64,000 nt of DNA. It comes from CAZCDS01 sp964497585. Lineage in GTDB: Bacteria > Desulfobacterota > Desulfomonilia > Desulfomonilales > Desulfomonilaceae. Below, piece after piece: positions 59,952-64,000 of this stretch. The position numbers and the translations under genes were made by a program. Each line of letters opens with the position of its first letter. Within the stretch, counting starts at the first letter, position 1. Location of the stretch: assembly GCA_964497585.1 (NCBI GenBank), contig CAZCDS010000004.1:62001-126000 (forward strand), read 5' to 3'. The notes beneath the pieces were generated by a model. That model saw nothing but the letters and a program-made list of their open reading frames with translations. It searched no databases and was not told where the DNA came from.

Positions 59952-62267
59952 TCAGGACCCGTTCTCCGGCCGAGAATAATATCCGCCGTAATAGCCGTAC
60001 CCCTTGCCGTAATAGTGGCGCCGGCCGTAGTAACTGTATCCGTCGTCGCCGCGGGTGACCATGTTCAGTACGATACCGAGTATTCGGCTGTCTATCTGCA
60101 GAAGGGCATCTTTTGCCTGCCGGAGCACTTCGACCGGCGTGTGGCCGGCTCTGCTCACGAGAATCGTAGCGTCCGCGTACGAAGAGAGCACCCGTGCATC
60201 GGCAACCCCCAGGATCGGAGGAGCGTCCAGGATTATTTGATCGTAAGCGTTCTTGCATGCGTGCATGATTTCCCGAAAGCGCGGATTCTTTAGCAGCGGT
60301 ACGGGGTTATCTCGTGTGGAACCCGCGGTGAGCACAAAAAGACCGGGAATGTGGCACGCTTCGATGGCCTCATTTATTTCCGAGGGCGAGCCCGTTACGA
60401 GGTCGCTCAGCCCCAAGCCCGCGTCCAGTTCGAACAATTGATGAATGCGTGGCTTCCGTAAATCACAGTCCACAAGTAGGACTTTCTTGTCCTCCGACGC
60501 GATGACAGTGCCAAGAAGTATCGACAGAAGGGTCTTGCCCTCCCGGGGGAGTGCGCTCGTTACGCAGAGCACGGGTCGGGATTTGCCGGACAAAAGCGTC
60601 GACACCGTGTTCTGAACGATCCTGACCGCGTCGGTGAACGGGGAGGCCGGGGACTGGTGCGCCATAAATTCGTAGGGACCTTCCGTTGGCTGGATTTTGG
60701 ACCGTCGTCCGTTCCGGGAAAGCTTCGGCACCGTGCCCAGGATAGGGAGGTTCAGACCTTGTCGGAGGTCCTGGGTCGTTTGAACCGTGTCATCCATGTA
60801 TTCGAGAAAGACGGCCAGAGCTACTCCTCCAAGGAGCCCGAGTATGGTTCCCAGGAGTAGGATTCTGTCCTTGCGCGGATAGACCGGTGCAAGCGGAAGT
60901 GTCGGTGCGCTGCTGACGACGATGTTGTTGCCCATGATCCCGTGATCGAGTTCGGCCTGTTTCGACCTCTGCAACATCATCAAATAGAGCTTACTGTTGG
61001 ATTCCACGGATTTCTTGAGAATCTCGTACTGAACAGCCAGCGAGTTCGTATTGATGGCGTCTTTCTTGGCTTGTTCAAAGGCCTGTTGGGAAATGGTCTC
61101 TCGTTTCTTCGCTGCTTCCAGGTCTTCCCCGAGCCGTTTCTGCGCGACTTCCTCGAGAGCCTTTTCAAGTGTCTTTATCTTGGCCCTCATGGACGCCATG
61201 GTGAAGAAGTCGGGGGAGTAGATCGCCTTTTTGTTGTCGTAATCGGCTCGGAGTTTGGCCAACTGACTCTTGACCCGTTTGACGTATTCCTCGTTGACTT
61301 CGCTTGGTAAGGGTCTGGTTGCTTTGCTCCGGGCCATAAGTTCCAGATTAACCCGATCGGTTTTCGATTCGACAAGCGCCTTCCCGGCCTTCTCGAAGCG
61401 GCTCACCGCCTGATGGGGCCCTCTTTCCACGAGAATCAGCCCATGCTTCTGGGTAAATGCGAGAAGTTCAGCCTCGGAGTCCTTGAGTTGTTTTTCGGTC
61501 TGAGCCAGTTCCCGTTTGAGCCAGGATCTCGTCCGATCGCTCATTTCGCTCTTCTTGCCGTGCGCGTAGTCCAGATAAGCGTCAAGGTACAGCCGCAATT
61601 TGCGCCGGGCCTGGATTTGATCATTGGCGCCCATGGTTACTTCGATCAGTTGGGTGTTCCTGATCGGTACTACCGTCACCTGAGCAAGCACGGCATTAAT
61701 CAGGGCCTCTTGTTTCGCCTCCGGCGACAATGCGCCTTTCCTGCCCCCAGTCGGGGAACCGGACGACGTGGACCCAGATTTGGCTGCGTGCTCAGTCGAA
61801 GTGGCCACGCCGCTTTCTTCTTTGGAAGGCTTCTGCGACGGGAGCATGTTCATGCGTCGAAGGAAGTCCACGGCCACATCCCTGCTCTTGAGCGCCCGGA
61901 TCTGAGTCTGGTAGAAGAGATCGTATTGGACATAGAAGGGATAGAGGTCCCCGAGCTTAGACCACATCGGCGCGAGGTTCTCCACTTCGACAGTGGCCCG
62001 TGAGAGGTAGTACGGAGGGGTTCTGTAAATATAAACGGCCGCCGCGGCAATTCCGAGAAGCGTCACGGCCAGAACCATCAATTTCCGCTTAAATATGCCT
62101 CGGAAATGGGTTAGGACGGAGGGGGGGCTCTCGGAAGGAACTCCGTAGGTGCCGCCAACGCCGTTGAGACTCTGTTGGAGTTCCAGCAGCTCGTACGCTT
62201 CGCGGGCCGAAGCCCGTGATTTTACCGCAGCCGTTGAGTCTTTCGACTCGCCGTTAGGGGGGGTCAT
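59952..62267 (-). CDS. Polysaccharide co-polymerase with tyrosine kinase domain (Wzc/BY-kinase)
   Basis: The 771-residue protein controls polysaccharide chain length and export. It starts with a Wzz domain: a first helix KLMVLAVTLLGIAAAAVYIY, a long coiled-coil periplasmic region (about residues 80-480) and a second helix ILLLGTILGLLGGVALAVFLEYMDD. The cytoplasmic BY-kinase domain has Walker A PREGKTLLS (usually PGEGKS/T; the second residue is changed to R), Walker A' VLLVDCDLRKPRIH and Walker B QIILDAPP. The C-terminus is a tyrosine cluster (YYGRRHYYGKGYGYYGGYY), the autophosphorylation tail. It closes the surface region, and its gene is convergent with the sulfatase-like gene, 19 bases apart. 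Confidence 0.93.
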   Translation of the reverse strand: MTPPNGESKDSTAAVKSRASAREAYELLELQQSLNGVGGTYGVPSESPPSVLTHFRGIFKRKLMVLAVTLLGIAAAAVYIYRTPPYYLSRATVEVENLAPMWSKLGDLYPFYVQYDLFYQTQIRALKSRDVAVDFLRRMNMLPSQKPSKEESGVATSTEHAAKSGSTSSGSPTGGRKGALSPEAKQEALINAVLAQVTVVPIRNTQLIEVTMGANDQIQARRKLRLYLDAYLDYAHGKKSEMSDRTRSWLKRELAQTEKQLKDSEAELLAFTQKHGLILVERGPHQAVSRFEKAGKALVESKTDRVNLELMARSKATRPLPSEVNEEYVKRVKSQLAKLRADYDNKKAIYSPDFFTMASMRAKIKTLEKALEEVAQKRLGEDLEAAKKRETISQQAFEQAKKDAINTNSLAVQYEILKKSVESNSKLYLMMLQRSKQAELDHGIMGNNIVVSSAPTLPLAPVYPRKDRILLLGTILGLLGGVALAVFLEYMDDTVQTTQDLRQGLNLPILGTVPKLSRNGRRSKIQPTEGPYEFMAHQSPASPFTDAVRIVQNTVSTLLSGKSRPVLCVTSALPREGKTLLSILLGTVIASEDKKVLLVDCDLRKPRIHQLFELDAGLGLSDLVTGSPSEINEAIEACHIPGLFVLTAGSTRDNPVPLLKNPRFREIMHACKNAYDQIILDAPPILGVADARVLSSYADATILVSRAGHTPVEVLRQAKDALLQIDSRILGIVLNMVTRGDDGYSYYGRRHYYGKGYGYYGGYYSRPENGS

Positions 62268-62633
62268 TACCGCAAGTCCTTTGGGGCATTAGCAGTAGGT
62301 ATATCTCTGGAATTTCCGTGTCCGTATTTATACTACCAAGAAAGCACAAGTTCTTCAAGCAAGTGCGCCAAACAAGTACGTTGCGATTTCATTGGCAATC
62401 AGCTTCAGCAAGATCTGCGCCACTCCAAAGCACTCGCCAGGAAGTCCGGTCAACTAGCTGTAATATCAAGCAGAATACAGGGAACAGTAGTTTCGGTGGT
62501 GAATGATTCAGGAGTGCTCCGGGAGGACCAGATGAGCGATATCGCTCGACATGTTTTTGGAGGTAAGGAAACTGGTGATATATCAACTGGTTGGTTTCGA
62601 GCGATACCGCTCGGAGAGACTCCTCTGTGCGTG
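62268..62633. promoter_or_regulatory. Intergenic region with two copies of a 14-base palindrome
   Basis: GAGCGATATCGCTC (62534-62547, perfect) and GAGCGATACCGCTC (62599-62612, one mismatch) are 65 bases apart centre to centre. They may be operator sites for a dimeric regulator controlling the BY-kinase operon, but could also belong to the mobile debris that follows. No gene is seen. Confidence 0.4.
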
Positions 62634-62766
62634 TTATCGACTCATGAGGCCCAGCTTCTTCATGTGCCGCGTCAGCGCAAACCGAGAGATGCCAAGGGAG
62701 CGCGGCCTGCTCTTTGGTGCCACCAGACTGCGCCAGGGCTTCCTCTATCAAGGAGCGCTCGATTTC
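62634..62766 (-). pseudogene. Remnant of an NtrC-family regulator (Fis-type C-terminus)
   Basis: On the minus strand EIERSLIEEALAQSGGTKEQAA is followed, after a one-base shift, by RSLGISRFALTRHMKKLGLMSR and a stop at 62634. This is the helix-turn-helix end of a sigma-54-dependent activator. The rest of the gene is missing, and a transposase remnant lies directly before it. A frameshift within the helix-turn-helix shows it is not functional. Confidence 0.7.
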
Positions 62767-63201
62767 TCCTCATGAGCGTGTCGTTGGATCTCATGAGAGA
62801 ATCTTCCAGGGCCTGCAACCCCACTTCAGTCCCTAAGACCTCATTCTCAAGCCTCGATAGCCTCGACTGACCTCCCCCGGCCTCGTCTCCCTTGCCTATG
62901 GCGAACCGAAGGGCAGGATCGATCCGGAGAAAATCCGCATCATTGCAGTCTCATACCCTGCCGCCATCTGGTAGATCCTCTGGCGGGTCATTTGAAGCAG
63001 AGAGTGCTTGCCGTGAACCCAGGACCTGGTGTCCGCCAGTTCAGTCTCCATCGGACCCAAGATGCCGAAACGCTCATCCATCTCCCTCAGCAGGAGAAAA
63101 CCCGTGTCCGAGGTGATCTTGGCTCCTTGAAAATCTATCATGATGGAACTGTCAAATTGTGGGCGAATTGTTTCTTTTGGCTCTTCACCACTCCCGTGCA
63201 T
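62767..63201 (-). pseudogene. Truncated, frameshifted IS1380-family transposase
   Basis: The N-terminal part (ETIRPQFDSSIMIDFQGAKITSDTGFLLLREMDERFGILGPMETELADTRSWVHGKHSLLQMTRQRIYQMAAGYE) is an IS1380 DDE transposase start. A missing base then breaks the frame: the correct continuation DCNDADFLRIDPALRFAIGKGDE and SRLSRLENEVLGTEVGLQALEDSLMRSNDTLMRR is found in the next frame. The fragment ends abruptly at the NtrC remnant, about 62767. The second catalytic Asp and the C-terminal half are missing. It is a dead insertion-sequence fragment. Confidence 0.85.
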
Positions 63202-63275
63202 CAGATTACCCTCAACATCACTTGATTTTCACCACCATATCAAATGGTTAAGAGAAAGAACACACTTTTCTTTGT

Positions 63276-63998
63276 CTAGCCGCGGAATAATCCAGGTTCA
63301 TATCTTTCGCCCTTTCGTGCCACAACGAAGAGCCCTCTCTTCATAGGCAGGATGTGTACCGAAGGAAATTGTGCTTGATGGTACAGGTTCAGAAGTTGTT
63401 CCGTACGGTAATCATGTATCTCGCAGCCCTTGATCCGGTTGTAGCGAATTGCGCGCTGCAACTTCCACAAGCCCCGATTGCTCGGAAAGGAAGCGAGGAA
63501 GACCCGAGCCGTCACCTTCGCGATTTTCCGGAGAAATGCGTCCGGCCGCCCAACATAATCGAAAAGCCCGACCGCCACCACGATCTCGAATCGCTCCTCC
63601 AACTCTAGGTCCATGAAGTCCGCACGCACGAATTTACACGATTGTGCGAGCCCTGATTCACGGGCTGCCGCTTCCGACGCCGCGACCATCCCCGGAGCGA
63701 AATCGACTCCAACCACTCGGGAAGCCCCTTTTCTGGCAAATTCCAGGCTGTATTCCCCGGTCCCGCACCCGATGTCCAGGACCGTCGCCCCCTGTATGGG
63801 ACCACAGTGTTCAAAGGTCAGTTCGTACCGCTCATAGATCGCCCTGCGCAGCAGCCGGTTCAGCCTATGCACCACCGGCCGCTCCTGGGAATAGCGTGTA
63901 CGCCATTTCCCCGGAATACGATCGAAGTACCCTCTGGTCCCCTCACCTGGCAAGCGCATCTCCGAGAACCTCCCGTACGGACGAAAATGGGAATTCAC
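63276..63998 (-). CDS. Class I SAM-dependent methyltransferase (start may lie outside window)
   Basis: The 240-residue frame opens with GTG at 63998, two bases from the window end, so the true start may be further upstream; an ATG at 63959 is also possible. The methyltransferase fold is clear: motif I VLDIGCGTGEYSLEFARKGASRVVGVDFAPGMV, with acidic D of VVGVD, and motif II-like FEIVVAVGLFDYVGRPDAFLRKIA. RGYFDRIPGKWRTRYSQERPVVHRLNRLLRRAIYERYE before the core resembles substrate-binding helices. The C-terminal part (FLASFPSNRGLWKLQRAIRYNRIKGCEIHDY) is typical of small-molecule methyltransferases next to surface-sugar genes. The substrate is unknown. Confidence 0.8.
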   Translation of the reverse strand: MNSHFRPYGRFSEMRLPGEGTRGYFDRIPGKWRTRYSQERPVVHRLNRLLRRAIYERYELTFEHCGPIQGATVLDIGCGTGEYSLEFARKGASRVVGVDFAPGMVAASEAAARESGLAQSCKFVRADFMDLELEERFEIVVAVGLFDYVGRPDAFLRKIAKVTARVFLASFPSNRGLWKLQRAIRYNRIKGCEIHDYRTEQLLNLYHQAQFPSVHILPMKRGLFVVARKGERYEPGLFRG

Positions 63999-64000
63999 CG

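Noticed and set aside
62389..62751. A 120-codon minus-strand frame as a real small protein
   Set aside because: Its start is the frameshifted Fis tail of an NtrC-type regulator; the rest is out of frame.
1..64000. tRNA, rRNA genes and CRISPR arrays
   Set aside because: No TpsiC-type GTTCGANTC sequence with matching arms, rRNA signature or regularly spaced direct repeats was noticed by eye. A dedicated scan could still find a tRNA.

Overview
The window (about 57-58 percent G+C, dense, long co-directional operons) looks like the chromosome of an anaerobic deltaproteobacterium (Desulfobacterota). The best evidence is the set of 2-oxoacid:ferredoxin oxidoreductase and heterodisulfide-reductase-like genes, the many stand-alone response regulators, TauE/SafE, leuS-lptE and PilZ genes, and a small membrane gene that appears to read an in-frame UGA as selenocysteine. 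A Desulfomonile- or Syntrophobacter-like lineage would fit, but I cannot place the genus from the sequence alone.

Layout. 1-5970 (minus): a signalling operon, tauE-like exporter > Cache histidine kinase > response regulator > degenerate kinase > two more response regulators > CBS protein (runs off the left edge). 6838-10017: membrane/Tat metallophosphoesterase, a small conserved protein, an O-methyltransferase-like gene and, divergent from it, the candidate selenoprotein. 10650-17468 (plus): trmJ, lgt and a 1690-residue secreted TPR-CHAT protein in one operon. 17718-20660: a divergent Rel/SpoT homologue, a small helix-turn-helix protein and an unknown protein. 20748-23808 (minus): leuS and lptE. 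24123-31598: nucleotide-sugar dehydrogenase, Tag glycosylase, sugar nucleotidyltransferase, GAF-GAF kinase and a HemW-like radical SAM protein. 31613-34295 (minus): rhomboid, cation efflux, Mrp ATPase. 34296-36110: membrane protein and a REP-associated transposase with its repeats.

36151-43387 (minus) is the metabolic core: korDABC (2-oxoacid:ferredoxin oxidoreductase) followed by hdrA (with a fused MvhD-like domain), hdrC and hdrB. This suggests that electrons pass between ferredoxin from 2-oxoacid oxidation and an Hdr-type module. A two-gene restriction-modification system (43795-46333) lies next to it, then a CorC-type CBS transporter, an acetoacetate-decarboxylase-family protein and two neighbouring genes sharing a short helical module (one with a zinc ribbon, one with PilZ).

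50674-64000 is a surface and polysaccharide region: two multi-membrane glycosyltransferase-like proteins, two outer-membrane barrel candidates, an IDPGxGSY microprotein, a membrane sulfatase-like enzyme, a Wzc-type BY-kinase, transposase and regulator debris, and a methyltransferase at the right edge. The most novel item is the candidate selenoprotein at 9859-10017. No CRISPR array, rRNA or convincing tRNA was seen.
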